A stretch of DNA of 64,000 bases from Leptospira venezuelensis (GTDB taxonomy: Bacteria > Spirochaetota > Leptospiria > Leptospirales > Leptospiraceae). Position numbers and translations under genes: made by a program. This document shows positions 28,211 through 38,241 of this stretch, in pieces; within the stretch, counting starts at the first letter, position 1; every line of letters begins with the position of its first letter. Below the pieces are notes generated by a model that did not search any database, was not told the DNA's origin, and worked only from the letters and a program-made list of their open reading frames with translations. Location: NCBI RefSeq assembly GCF_002150035.1, contig NZ_NETS01000007.1, positions 248,001 through 312,000 on the forward strand, written 5' to 3'.

Positions 28211-31200
28211 AAAATAGATATATAACGGGACTACCGACACAAATGAAGATGCAAACATTTAAGGGATTTTTAATTATTAGTTTCGCTGTATTCTTCGTAT
28301 CCATCGGATGCGGAGCAGAAAAGCAGGGGAGCCTTTCAGATTCAATCTTTGCAAGTCTGGGGATCGCTACGGATTCCGGAGGAAGTCTTCCTACTAGTGC
28401 ATCCTTAACTCCTTATAAGGACACAGATGAGCCTGCAACTCTTCCTGTTGATTTTGGAACAGCAGGGCCCCAAGCATTATTAAACCTTTCTTCTACTGAC
28501 CAAGTGGATCGTTATAAAAGTTTAGAGATCGTTTTCTCTGAACCAATGACCCAATCCACGGTGAATTCTGATTTTGTGCTGAAGGAAAAGACCGGAACCT
28601 TATTGCCAGGACCCGCTGTTGAAAAGGGAGGATCCTTTTATTGGAAATCCGGGGGAAGATTGATCTTTGACCCTTACAAAGAGTTAAAACCTAATACCAC
28701 TTATCAGCTCACTTTGACTAATGCTTCTCAAGGTTTAGAAGGTGGAAACCTACAACCTTATACAATCGAATTTACAACAGAGCCGGATTATCTGATTGGA
28801 GCCACGTTAAACGGAACAGCAGTTGGTCCTGCGAATTCTTCTAAAGATTTAACTTATACAGACGCTGCGCCTGGAACAATCGCGATGAATTTAAACGCGA
28901 GCTTTACTTCTCCGATTAGCGGAACAAATTCTATTCAGACGATTAAACTGAAACATTTAAGTTCTACTGCAGAACACGTTATTTGTGCGGCTCCTCCCTG
29001 CGACATGACAGTTCCACTTGCTTCTTCTTTAAATTTGAACACTTTCTCTGGAGCAAAAGCGGGACTGAAACCTTTCCAAGGTGGAAATGCTTATATTTTT
29101 GAGATCACTACTACAAACGGCAAGGTATTCCGCAGATCTTTCGGATTCAATTATGGAAAAGTAAACACCACTCCTTATGCGATGATCACTAATGGAGCTG
29201 CTGTAATCGTAGATGAAACTCAGGCTTTAAAATTGTTCGGCCAAATTTTGGAAAGATTTACTAAGAATGACTATAAAATCACAGGTAAATCTTTTTCAGA
29301 TTTTTCGAATACTCCTAAGAGTACAACGAAAAGAACTACTCATTGTATCGATTATTATTCCTCAGGCGGATCTGCGGTGAACTTTATCCGCAGCTTTGGA
29401 GATTCTACTGATCCGGAAAACGGAGACGGTTATTGCGGTGGAGCGGGAGCAAATCCTGGAGCGTTTGTTGGTAACGGTTGTTTCTTGGGTTGTTCCGACT
29501 TCGATATGGACGTGTATATTACTGGAGTTAATATCCCTCCTACTACCGGGGCAGACCCTACGATTACCGCAAGTTTAAGTGTTCCTGCGAACAATAACCT
29601 GAAGGTGAATATTAATGGTCGTAAGGCAATTATCAATCTTGCCATTATTGCAAGAAACCGCAGCTCTATAGGTTTGGGCCTGGTTGGTTCTGGAAATAGA
29701 TTCTATTTTACTACAATTGCGGAAGTAAACTTGGGAGAAACTGCTAACCCTCGTGCGGCAGTCGCAAACACTAACACATTAGTCGATACTAATGGAGAAT
29801 TTAATATTGCGATTAAAACTCCTCTAACTGCAGCTCCTCTTCCTACAAACGTTGCTACGGATAATTTTTATACGAAAGAATGGTCCGATCATTTACGTGT
29901 GAAAAATAACGCAGGCGATCTGGATTCTGTAGACTATATTGATTCCACTTCTTGGGCAGCTGACCTTTTATCCTCGGTGACTGCATCTATTGCGAATGGG
30001 ATGGTTCCTGCTTTAAAACCTGCAATCACTCAGTCTATGTTGAGAGACGTAGTGCAGAAGGTTGCACCTAATGCGTTAAATGCAGTTGTTACTTCCTTGG
30101 CTAACCCTGGATTGGATGTTGTTTTACCGGATTATCTTCCTGCTCCACTTCAAAGTTTTCCGCTTTCTTTAAAATTGAAATTCCAGACGGATGTTGCTCC
30201 TACTGTTTCCGGAGCAAACAAGGGACTGGTTGGTTCTGCATCCGTTGCTTTGGTTGCAAAAACTCCTCTTGGAATATCTGATCCGAATTATCACGGGCAC
30301 CAATTGGCTTCTGGTTTCGTAAGTACCCGTCCTATTCCTGCGGCAGATGCATTGACCAAAACTTTTCCGTTCTCAAAAAGTTCAACTAACCCTGGACTTC
30401 TTTTAACGCTGACTGCGGATACTGTAACTCAAGCTGCTTATAGTCTCTGGCAAAATGGTGCCTTAAATTTAAGGATCAATAAACCTTTTATAGATTCAAT
30501 TACTGCGTATGCAGGTTCTGATCCTCTATTTCAGCTAACGCAAGAGTTGGTAAAAGTAGGAACCTTGTTGAATATCTTGGCTCCGGGAAGAAATACTTTA
30601 GTCGGTTTAAATCCAAGTGATCCTTCCAAACTCATCCAAAACGTAAAATCTGGAGATGATGTGGATATCGACGTGTATGCGATCCACGCACCTAACGGTG
30701 AGTTTAAGTTCGGAGGAGCGAATTCTATTCCTGCTCTCGTTGTAAACTTTACTGACCTAGAATTGAGAATTTATGGAAGAAGACCAAATGGTACTCAAAT
30801 CGGATACCCTAACTTAAACTCGATTACATGTTCTTCTGCAGCGGCCGATAGTGCTGCAAATAGTTGCCGTTATCTTTTGAATACTGTACGTGTAAGTATC
30901 AAGGGAGATGGTTCCTTCAATTTTATTCCATTCGTAAATCCGGATCCTACTGGAAAACCTCAGTATAATAATTTGAACGCTATGAGCCTCGTGATCAAAA
31001 AAGATGAGAATAGTATGGCTTATACGCTGGATATCTTAGAAGGAAATTCTGTGAATCCATTCGGATTGGATCCAAAAGGAATTTTTCAAGTAGTAGATCC
31101 TTTGATCCGTTCCTTGATCATTCCATTAGTAAATAACGTATTGAGACAGGTGCCTTTGCCTAAATCTCTGAATGTTTCTGCGATCACGAATTATTCTTCG

Positions 31201-31353
31201 GGTGCCGTATGTAATCTTCAGTCTACTACGGATAAATTGAAACTGATCACTATCCCGATCCCAAATACGGAACCTTATCCGTATCTATTCGGCGGTCTTC
31301 AGTTCCAAGGAGCTGCTGCGACAAACCCTGGAACAGTGGTGCAATGTCCTTAA
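28207..31353 (+). CDS. Large lipoprotein with Big_5-like Ig domain, paralogue 1
   Basis: A 1048-residue protein. A signal with lipobox VSIGCG (Cys35) is followed by DTDEPATLPVDFGTAGPQ. A bacterial Ig-like (Big_5 type) domain spans about residues 90-200: KSLEIVFSEPMTQSTV, GGRLIFDPYKELKPNTTYQL, YTIEFTTEPDY. The long remainder is beta-rich and unassigned. It is a close tandem paralogue of the gene at 31579, with near-identical stretches at both ends and a diverged middle. The start ATG overlaps the previous stop; ATG 28243 is an alternative giving a shorter n-region. Probably exposed on the outer membrane or in the periplasm. Confidence 0.82.
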   Translation: MKNRYITGLPTQMKMQTFKGFLIISFAVFFVSIGCGAEKQGSLSDSIFASLGIATDSGGSLPTSASLTPYKDTDEPATLPVDFGTAGPQALLNLSSTDQVDRYKSLEIVFSEPMTQSTVNSDFVLKEKTGTLLPGPAVEKGGSFYWKSGGRLIFDPYKELKPNTTYQLTLTNASQGLEGGNLQPYTIEFTTEPDYLIGATLNGTAVGPANSSKDLTYTDAAPGTIAMNLNASFTSPISGTNSIQTIKLKHLSSTAEHVICAAPPCDMTVPLASSLNLNTFSGAKAGLKPFQGGNAYIFEITTTNGKVFRRSFGFNYGKVNTTPYAMITNGAAVIVDETQALKLFGQILERFTKNDYKITGKSFSDFSNTPKSTTKRTTHCIDYYSSGGSAVNFIRSFGDSTDPENGDGYCGGAGANPGAFVGNGCFLGCSDFDMDVYITGVNIPPTTGADPTITASLSVPANNNLKVNINGRKAIINLAIIARNRSSIGLGLVGSGNRFYFTTIAEVNLGETANPRAAVANTNTLVDTNGEFNIAIKTPLTAAPLPTNVATDNFYTKEWSDHLRVKNNAGDLDSVDYIDSTSWAADLLSSVTASIANGMVPALKPAITQSMLRDVVQKVAPNALNAVVTSLANPGLDVVLPDYLPAPLQSFPLSLKLKFQTDVAPTVSGANKGLVGSASVALVAKTPLGISDPNYHGHQLASGFVSTRPIPAADALTKTFPFSKSSTNPGLLLTLTADTVTQAAYSLWQNGALNLRINKPFIDSITAYAGSDPLFQLTQELVKVGTLLNILAPGRNTLVGLNPSDPSKLIQNVKSGDDVDIDVYAIHAPNGEFKFGGANSIPALVVNFTDLELRIYGRRPNGTQIGYPNLNSITCSSAAADSAANSCRYLLNTVRVSIKGDGSFNFIPFVNPDPTGKPQYNNLNAMSLVIKKDENSMAYTLDILEGNSVNPFGLDPKGIFQVVDPLIRSLIIPLVNNVLRQVPLPKSLNVSAITNYSSGAVCNLQSTTDKLKLITIPIPNTEPYPYLFGGLQFQGAAATNPGTVVQCP

Positions 31354-31578
31354 GGTTATATAGGAGTGAGTAAAAGAGGATAAAGTATAGAAACGTAATA
31401 TTATAAAAAAAGAATAAATCCTAAACCAAGAGTTTTCTCCAAAATTGAAAATAAACTCTTAAAGGCTGGGCAGTTCTTCGTAAGAAGAAGGTCCGGTCTG
31501 AGGTTGGATAGGCACTGACGGGTGCCGATTCTGGCCGAATTCGAAAGAAATCATGCGATTGAAAACTGGAGAAAAAAG

Positions 31579-34500
31579 ATGGTTACCGGATTGGGTGAAA
31601 GAGAAAGAATTTATATTAAACGGACGGTTGTTATAACCTGTCTGGCGTTACCCCTTTTATTTTTGGGATGTAAAGGTTCCGAAAAAGGAGGAGGTATGCT
31701 TGATTCCTTCTTAAGTTCCATTGGAATCCCTATCGATGATGGTGGTTCAATCCCAGGAGCTTCTAATAATATTAATTATACTGAAACTGATACACCCGCA
31801 ACGTTACCTGTAGATTTCGGAACCACCGGGCCTCAGGTCCTTCTTAACTTAGCTAGTCTCACTCAAGTAGATCGTTACAAAAGTTTAGAGATCGTTTTTT
31901 CTGAACCTATGGTTTCAAGTACGGTTAAGGCCGACTTCGTATTTACTGAAGATAACGGAACACTTCTCCCCGGACCTTCTGCCGAAAAAGGAGGGACTTT
32001 TTATTGGAAGTCTGGAGGAAGATTGGTATTTGATCCATATCGAGAATTAAAAGCAAATACCACTTACAAGCTTACCTTAACTTCAGCCTCCAAAGGATTG
32101 GAAGGGGGAAGTCTTCAGCCTTATACAGTTAGCTTTACTACCGAACCAGATTATTATATTACAATGTCTTTAAATGGTACCGGGGTAGGTCCAGCAAATT
32201 CTCAAAAGGACCTGACTTACTTGGATGCAACTCCGGGTACGATCTCCATGAATCTGAATGCAAGTTTTTCGAATCCGAGTAATCCAAACCAGATCCAAAG
32301 TATCAAATTAAAACATATGGGTTCAACTGCGGAGCATGTGATTTGTGCGGCTTCCCCTTGCGACATGACTGCACCTCTGGCTTCTTCCTTGAACTTGAAT
32401 ACTTTTTCAGGAGCGAAGGCCGGGCTAAAACCTTTCCAAGGTGGAAATGCATACGAATTTCAAATTTCCACTGCAGATGGGAAAACATTTCGCAGGTCAT
32501 TCGGATTTAATTACGGAAAAGTAAATTCTACTCCATATGCTTTGATCACCAATGCTTCTGCGGCAGTTTTTGATGAGGCTCAGACTTTAAAACTATTCTC
32601 TAATATTCTTCAAAGATTTGCTCATGCCGATTTTAAGATCACGAACAAAACATTTAACGATTTTTCGGGATCTCCTAAAACCACGGATGTTACTCCTCTC
32701 CGGGACCCTGATGGTAATGGCAACTTTTCGGATAGAAGGTGTATAGATTTTTGGTCTATCACTGCGAACGATTTCCCGATCTCCGTGAATTACGTAAAAA
32801 CCTATGGGGATATGGCAGGCCAATTCGGAAATGGTTATTGTGGGGTTGCCGGAAATACAGGTGCATTTAATATTACTGCAAGCTTCTTGGGAAATCTTCC
32901 AATGTGGTTGGACGTATACATTAATAATGTAGTAGTTCCGCCTTTAGCACCAGATAATACTACAAATATTACGGATTCAATCTACGTCCAGGCGGATGGA
33001 GTAATGGGAGTCGACCTAAATGGGAAAAGGTCAGTGATAGATATCACAACGATCGGATATTCTCATGATTGTACGGGTCTTGCTTGTTTATTAGGAAATG
33101 ATGATACATACGGATTTTCTACCACAGCAACTTTGAATCCGAACTCACCGTATACTTCTCGTTTAGCCAGAGCAAAAGCGAATGCAAGTTTTGATTCTGC
33201 CGGAAAAATCGCAGTCGCGATCAAAACTCCTTATACACCTACGGATGGGATCAATGGAAACTTTTACGTTTCAGAGTGGACCAATAATTTAAATGTAGCA
33301 GGCGTAAATTTACTCGCTGCTACAGACACATTAGGTTCTTGGCTTTCTCCGATTACAGAAAGTGTAGCGAATAATGCAGTTCCTCAGGCAACACCTTACA
33401 TCACTCAATCCATGTTGAGAGATATTGTAGAAAGAGTATCTGTAGAGGCGATGAATGCAGTATTAGTTTCTTTGAATAATCCCGGCTTGGATGTGACTCT
33501 GCCGGATTATTTGCCCGCACCTTTAAACAATTTTCCTTTGTCTCTAAGATTGATGGCTCAAAATGATGCAGTAGTAAAATCGGATGGAACGAATAAAGGG
33601 ATCTTAACGTCCGCAAGTGTATCTTTGGTTGCCAAAACTCCTCTTGTTAATACGGATCCTAATTATCATGGACATCAATTAGCTACTGGCTTTGTCAGTA
33701 CTCGTCCTATTCCGACGGGCACTGCTATGGCAAAAACATATCCATTCTCCAGAAGTAATGCTAATCCTGGATTACTCCTTACTTTGAATGCGGATACTGT
33801 GACGCAGGCAGCTTATAGCCTATGGCAAAATGGAGCCTTAAATTTAAGGATCAATAAACAATTTATCAATCAGATCAAACAGTATGCGGGTTCTGATCCT
33901 CTCTTTGAATTAACACAAGAGTTAGTGAAAGTTGGGACCTTACTGAATATCTTATCTCCAGGTAGGCCTTTAGTAGGTTTGAAACCTGGTGATCCCACTA
34001 AGTTTGTTCCGAGCGTAAGTGCAATGGATGATGTGGACATTGATGTCTATGCGATTCATGCTCCGAACGGTGAATTCAAATTTGGAGGAACAAATTCTCT
34101 TCCTACCCTGGTAGTGAACTTTACGGATTTGGAATTAAGGATATATGGCAGAAGACTTCCAGGAACTGATGTAGGTAATGGAAGTGTCGTACCTTGTAGT
34201 GCAGCTGCCGCAGATAATGCTGCAAATAGTTGTCGTTATCTTTTGAATACTGTCCGTGTAAGTATAAAAGGGGATGGATCCTTTAATTTCATACCTTTTG
34301 TAAATCCGGATCCTATAGGAAAACCTCAATATAATAATTTGAACGCGCTAAGTCTTGTGATCCGAAAAGATGAAGCTAGCATGTCTTATACAATGGACAT
34401 TCTGGAAGGACCAACATTTAATCCATTTGGTTTGGATCCTAAGGGAATTTTCCAAGTGGTAGATCCTTTGATCCGTTCTTTGATTGTTCCTTTAGTAAAT

Positions 34501-34719
34501 AACGTATTGAGACAAGTCCCTTTACCTAGTTCCTTGACCTTGGATGCAATTACGAATGTAAGCTCTGGAAATAAATGTAATCTGCAATCTACTACAGATA
34601 AGTTGAGATTGGTTACTATCCCGATTCCGAATTCGGAAGCTTATCCTTATCTATTCGGAGGACTTCAGTTCCAGGGCGCATTTGCTTCCAACCCCGGAAA
34701 TGCGATCAGCTGCCCTTAA
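31579..34719 (+). CDS. Large lipoprotein with Big_5-like Ig domain, paralogue 2
   Basis: A 1046-residue protein read from ATG 31579, which has GGAG seven bases upstream; an in-frame GTG at 31522 lacks one. The lipobox LLFLGC puts lipidation at Cys31. The Big_5-like domain (KSLEIVFSEPMVSSTV, GGRLVFDPYRELKANTTYKL) and the C-terminal half (QAAYSLWQNGALNLRINK, GDGSFNFIPFVNPDP) match paralogue 1 almost word for word. Residues of about 380-520 differ strongly. A 225-bp gap separates the two genes and holds hairpins (AAGAGTTT at 31428 with AAACTCTT at 31453), so it may have its own control. Function unknown. Confidence 0.82.
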   Translation: MVTGLGERERIYIKRTVVITCLALPLLFLGCKGSEKGGGMLDSFLSSIGIPIDDGGSIPGASNNINYTETDTPATLPVDFGTTGPQVLLNLASLTQVDRYKSLEIVFSEPMVSSTVKADFVFTEDNGTLLPGPSAEKGGTFYWKSGGRLVFDPYRELKANTTYKLTLTSASKGLEGGSLQPYTVSFTTEPDYYITMSLNGTGVGPANSQKDLTYLDATPGTISMNLNASFSNPSNPNQIQSIKLKHMGSTAEHVICAASPCDMTAPLASSLNLNTFSGAKAGLKPFQGGNAYEFQISTADGKTFRRSFGFNYGKVNSTPYALITNASAAVFDEAQTLKLFSNILQRFAHADFKITNKTFNDFSGSPKTTDVTPLRDPDGNGNFSDRRCIDFWSITANDFPISVNYVKTYGDMAGQFGNGYCGVAGNTGAFNITASFLGNLPMWLDVYINNVVVPPLAPDNTTNITDSIYVQADGVMGVDLNGKRSVIDITTIGYSHDCTGLACLLGNDDTYGFSTTATLNPNSPYTSRLARAKANASFDSAGKIAVAIKTPYTPTDGINGNFYVSEWTNNLNVAGVNLLAATDTLGSWLSPITESVANNAVPQATPYITQSMLRDIVERVSVEAMNAVLVSLNNPGLDVTLPDYLPAPLNNFPLSLRLMAQNDAVVKSDGTNKGILTSASVSLVAKTPLVNTDPNYHGHQLATGFVSTRPIPTGTAMAKTYPFSRSNANPGLLLTLNADTVTQAAYSLWQNGALNLRINKQFINQIKQYAGSDPLFELTQELVKVGTLLNILSPGRPLVGLKPGDPTKFVPSVSAMDDVDIDVYAIHAPNGEFKFGGTNSLPTLVVNFTDLELRIYGRRLPGTDVGNGSVVPCSAAAADNAANSCRYLLNTVRVSIKGDGSFNFIPFVNPDPIGKPQYNNLNALSLVIRKDEASMSYTMDILEGPTFNPFGLDPKGIFQVVDPLIRSLIVPLVNNVLRQVPLPSSLTLDAITNVSSGNKCNLQSTTDKLRLVTIPIPNSEAYPYLFGGLQFQGAFASNPGNAISCP

Positions 34720-34729
34720 GATAAAAAAA

Positions 34730-34753
34730 GAGGCTCAAGAATTCTTGAGCCTC
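34730..34753 (-). terminator. Rho-independent terminator for the FecR gene (minus strand)
   Basis: GAGGCTCAAGAA and TTCTTGAGCCTC form a perfect 24-bp palindrome between two convergent genes. On the minus strand it is followed by a run of seven T (the A-run at 34723-34729), so it ends the minus-strand transcript. On the plus strand no T-run follows, so it is at best a weak stop for the lipoprotein gene. Confidence 0.85.
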
Positions 34754-34782
34754 TCAAACATTCCAAAATCTTAATAAAAGAT

Positions 34783-35517
34783 TTACATTTTTCCGCCGCC
34801 GTAAGTCTCATCGCCTGGGACAGAATCTTCCGGAGTCCAACCTTGAGGGGTATGACAGGACAAACAGTTCTTTAACGATATATTCTTTTTCATCAAGTCC
34901 TTAAATGGAGGAAGAGATTTGAATTTTACGATAATTCCATCATAAGAACTTCTTTTAGGCTCTTCTCCGCTACCGGGATAATAACCGCCATTTCCTTTTT
35001 CCTGCATAGTTCCATCTTTTGGATCTCCAGTTCCATTCATTAAAACCTTACCTTCGCAAGTGCAGAAGGAAGAATCCTTGGTTTTATGATCATGGAATGC
35101 GGAGAATGCAGTTCCTCTGACTCCAGCAGTGGTAGTAGGGGTGCTAACTTCGAATTTTCTACCTTTCAGGTTTACCAATTGGAACCAAGCAAATCCACTT
35201 TGAACTTCTAATTTGCCATCTTTTGACTCGTTGTATAAACTGGAAATTTTCAGTTTTGTATTCGGAAGGACTTTGAACTCGGAACCTTTATAGAGAAGGG
35301 TAGTTTTTGACGCGTTTCCAGTAGAAACTATATCTCCTTCTGAAACCATATCTCCTTGTTTTAGAACGTTCCAACTTCCCTTGCCGCCTTTTTGTAACTG
35401 TACTTTTCCAATCAGAAAAGAAACTCTCGCCTCCTTCTCCTTGTTCTCTTGGCTTACTAAAACCAAGGAACCGATGGAAAGAATTAAGCTTAAGATCATC
35501 CACACTCTTAGTTTCAT
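34783..35517 (-). CDS. FecR-domain protein with C-terminal CxxCH motif
   Basis: A 244-residue exported protein with an N-terminal signal (MILSLILSIGSLVLVSQ). The FecR-like domain lies at about residues 32-140: GKVQLQKGGKGSWNVLKQGD, GDIVSTGNASKTTLLYKGSE, VSTPTTTAGVRGTAF. A Cys pair occurs at 152/154 (FCTCEG). Near the end is CLSCH (Cys218, Cys221, His222), the classic covalent c-type haem site, though only about 20 residues follow. It starts ten bases after the OMP stop, so the two form an operon. It could sense or bind haem or only use a disulfide; the domain call is sure, haem binding is inference. Confidence 0.85.
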   Translation of the reverse strand: MKLRVWMILSLILSIGSLVLVSQENKEKEARVSFLIGKVQLQKGGKGSWNVLKQGDMVSEGDIVSTGNASKTTLLYKGSEFKVLPNTKLKISSLYNESKDGKLEVQSGFAWFQLVNLKGRKFEVSTPTTTAGVRGTAFSAFHDHKTKDSSFCTCEGKVLMNGTGDPKDGTMQEKGNGGYYPGSGEEPKRSSYDGIIVKFKSLPPFKDLMKKNISLKNCLSCHTPQGWTPEDSVPGDETYGGGKM

Positions 35518-35527
35518 AAATATCTCC

Positions 35528-36970
35528 TTAAAATTCGATGGTGGTCCAAAGAGTTAACTCTTTGGTCAGGCGGCCGTAGGATACTATCCCGTTATTTGCG
35601 CCGCCTTGGAATTGTTGTAAATACTCCGCTTTGGTCCTTTCATTTCCGGATCCATCCACATAGGATTGTTCTCTATCTCCGTCTTTGTCCCTATTCCTGG
35701 ATTCAGTGTATCCAATAGAAACACGTAAAGAATCCGTAATATTCCATTCTGCGAATACGGAACCTCTTCTAAAAGTGGAACGGACGGAGTAGCCGGAAGA
35801 ATTTACTAAAGGCCCTATAGAATTGGTTTGTATATTCCAATAATCCGATTCAGGACTTCCAGGCATGATCTGATTTATCCGAGTTCGGTTAGCGGCGAGC
35901 ATTCCATCTCTTCCACTCCCTCCTTCTAATCTGCCCACGATCCTAAAATCCCCCCATCCTAAAGACAACCAGGCGTAAGCTGCAGTTCCTGTAGAATCCA
36001 ATCCTGGAGTCACAGCTCCGAATGGTTTGGAAACGTCTCTGACTTCTCCGCCTTTTTGTTTTCTGAACACGTATCCAAGTCCGAAGTTAAGAATTTTTTT
36101 ACGATCAAAATTAGCCTCAACAGCATAAGAGTCACTTTCTAAGGAACGAACATCCTTTCTGAGGTTGGTTAATGGGTTATTGTCTGAGGCAAGACATGCA
36201 GTTCCTTCTTTACAATCTGAAGAAGTGGTGCCTGTTAAGTTTGCGGATCTATAAAAAAAATGAAGACCAATCCTGTTCTCATCACCAATCTTAGGCTCGT
36301 AAGAAAGTCTAGAAGAAAGATCGAAACCAGTGGAGTCAGTATTTTGGGTTTGCCTGTAACCTTCTCCATTGGAAAGAACAACTTGTGCGGATAAAGTGTC
36401 CCACTTTCCGGTACCGCCTAACCCAACATCGGCGGGAGCGGGTGCAAACCCCAGACTTTCGAGAGGCCCTTTGTCTACATATCTCCATCTCCAATAGTTT
36501 TTCCATTGGGTGTATGTATGTGGAAGCTCCTGCATCCCGAACGTTAGTGAATATTCTCCGAGTCCAGTCTCCCAGGTCTTGCGGATAAGCGCCCTTCTGA
36601 TCCCTAAAATATACGGATTGGATTTCACTCCTCCGTCCATTCGCGTATCTGCGCTTACTTGAGCAGAACGTAATAATTCTCCCCATAATTCCAAGCTGAC
36701 CCCGGTTTCCTTAATTTCTTTATTAATAGTCAAAAGGGTCCAAGGCGTGGAGAAGCCCGGCTCTTCATTAGGATAAGCATTAGTAAGACCGGATCCACCA
36801 TCTTTCATTCTTTGATTATAAGAAGGGGAGAGGATACCACCTATCTTCAAACCGTAAAAACCGTCCGGTTCGTCTTTCTTAGTGGTAACGATTTCCTCAG
36901 CGGATAAATGTACAGATCCCATAATAAAACATGCAGCTGTGATCAGTTTTCGAATAGATGTCCTTTTCAA
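35528..36970 (-). CDS. Outer-membrane beta-barrel protein (porin-like)
   Basis: A 480-residue protein with a Sec signal ending SVHLSAEE, then many alternating strands rich in Gly and aromatic residues (DGFYGLKIGGILSPSY, LGEYSLTFGMQEL, NRIGLHFFYRSANL, DSLRVSIGYTES). The C-terminus LTLWTTIEF ends in phenylalanine, as needed for BAM-mediated insertion. The substrate is unknown. It is co-directional with the FecR/CxxCH gene and divergent from a LytS/LytTR pair 251 bp away, which might control it. An AGGGGG site lies a few bases before the ATG. Confidence 0.82.
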   Translation of the reverse strand: MKRTSIRKLITAACFIMGSVHLSAEEIVTTKKDEPDGFYGLKIGGILSPSYNQRMKDGGSGLTNAYPNEEPGFSTPWTLLTINKEIKETGVSLELWGELLRSAQVSADTRMDGGVKSNPYILGIRRALIRKTWETGLGEYSLTFGMQELPHTYTQWKNYWRWRYVDKGPLESLGFAPAPADVGLGGTGKWDTLSAQVVLSNGEGYRQTQNTDSTGFDLSSRLSYEPKIGDENRIGLHFFYRSANLTGTTSSDCKEGTACLASDNNPLTNLRKDVRSLESDSYAVEANFDRKKILNFGLGYVFRKQKGGEVRDVSKPFGAVTPGLDSTGTAAYAWLSLGWGDFRIVGRLEGGSGRDGMLAANRTRINQIMPGSPESDYWNIQTNSIGPLVNSSGYSVRSTFRRGSVFAEWNITDSLRVSIGYTESRNRDKDGDREQSYVDGSGNERTKAEYLQQFQGGANNGIVSYGRLTKELTLWTTIEF

Positions 36971-37221
36971 AGAGGTCCCCCTCGATTACTTGCCGACAAA
37001 AGTCGTAAAGAAAAAATTTCGTTTAGATAAACTTATCCTTACTCTCTTGTCTACCAGACTTTGTATTTAACAAACGGGTCGATCCGATTTCTGTAGTTTC
37101 TATTCGATTGGAATAAACGATACTTTCCCTGGAATAAGATTGTAAAAAGGGAATCGACGGGTTAAAAGAATGTAGGATCAGTGGAGTCGGAACCGGAAAA
37201 AAATTTTCGACCATTCTCTCT

Positions 37222-38241
37222 ATGCGCACTTTTAAGATACTATTCTGGTTAACGATAAACACCGTGATCGGCACAATGAATTCATTGTTAGTCGCCCATA
37301 ATTCCCAGGCTCCTTTTTGGAAGGTGTTCTTGGCTACCCAGGTAACTACACATTGTGTATGTTCGATAGTGGAGTTTTCGGTAGAATTTCTAAATCGGAT
37401 GAATAGAGGGGCATTTTTTACAGGTGCTTTTCTTGTAGTTGCCTCTGCGATCGCCTCTGTGTTGGGGGTGGCTTCGGGGGGAATTATACATGTATTATTA
37501 TTAGCTGGAGAAGGAGTTGAGAGGCCTCATGGGGGATCATACAATATTCTTCTAAGTAGCTTAATATTAGCCTTATTTATTTCATTCTTAGAAAAATCCA
37601 TGCAGATCCTGATCGAAAGAAGGAAGAAGATGGAAAGCGAGTTGAAGGATATTCAATATCGGACCTTTCAGAATCGGATGGATCCGCATTATTTGTTCAA
37701 TACTTTAAATACAATACATTCCTTACTCGTAACGGATCCACAAAAAGCAGATAACGCACTCATTCTACTTTCGGAAACTTACAGATTTTTATCTGACAGG
37801 ATCTTCGAAAAAACGATCCCTTTTTCGGAAGAGTGGGACTTTACTGTGAACTATTTGGAGTTACAGAGGATCCGATTTTCAGACTCTCTGACTATCAGGA
37901 TCAAAAAAGTGGGAGACTTTTCTAGGCTTAGAATTCCTCCTCTCACCTTACAGCCATTAGTTGAAAATAGCTTTAAGCACGGATTAGAAAATCGCTCCGA
38001 GGCAGGGATCCTGGAGATTAGCGCTACCGAAAGTTTTGGAAGAATAAAAATAGAGATCAAAAACAACGGAAACGAAAAGCAAGAACATCATTTATTGCCG
38101 GAATACAAAAAATCCGAATTTTCTCGCACCTTAAACAATATAAAATCCAGGTTAGAGTATAATTTCGGAGAAGCGGAACTCAAATTAGAAAAAGATAAAT
38201 CTGGAATCACCACATTAAGATTGGAATTCGCATCAAGATGA
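37222..38241 (+). CDS. LytS/YehU-type sensor histidine kinase
   Basis: A 339-residue membrane kinase. Several hydrophobic helices occupy residues 5-130. The His_kinase segment with the phospho-accepting His156 follows (RMDPHYLFNTLNTIHSLL), then SEEWDFTVNYLELQRIRF and the ATPase entry IPPLTLQPLVENSFKHGL. The DxGxG glycine boxes are weak, as usual for this family. Its TGA overlaps the ATG of the LytTR regulator, so the two form a coupled two-component system. The signal is unknown. The divergent OMP operon is a possible target. Confidence 0.9.
   Translation: MRTFKILFWLTINTVIGTMNSLLVAHNSQAPFWKVFLATQVTTHCVCSIVEFSVEFLNRMNRGAFFTGAFLVVASAIASVLGVASGGIIHVLLLAGEGVERPHGGSYNILLSSLILALFISFLEKSMQILIERRKKMESELKDIQYRTFQNRMDPHYLFNTLNTIHSLLVTDPQKADNALILLSETYRFLSDRIFEKTIPFSEEWDFTVNYLELQRIRFSDSLTIRIKKVGDFSRLRIPPLTLQPLVENSFKHGLENRSEAGILEISATESFGRIKIEIKNNGNEKQEHHLLPEYKKSEFSRTLNNIKSRLEYNFGEAELKLEKDKSGITTLRLEFASR

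Noticed and set aside
34720..34760. Palindrome as plus-strand terminator of the third lipoprotein gene
   Set aside because: No T-run follows on the plus strand. The T-run lies on the minus side, so it was assigned to the FecR gene.
36971..37221. LytTR binding sites between the OMP and kinase genes
   Set aside because: I looked for paired direct repeats of the LytTR type and found no convincing pair.
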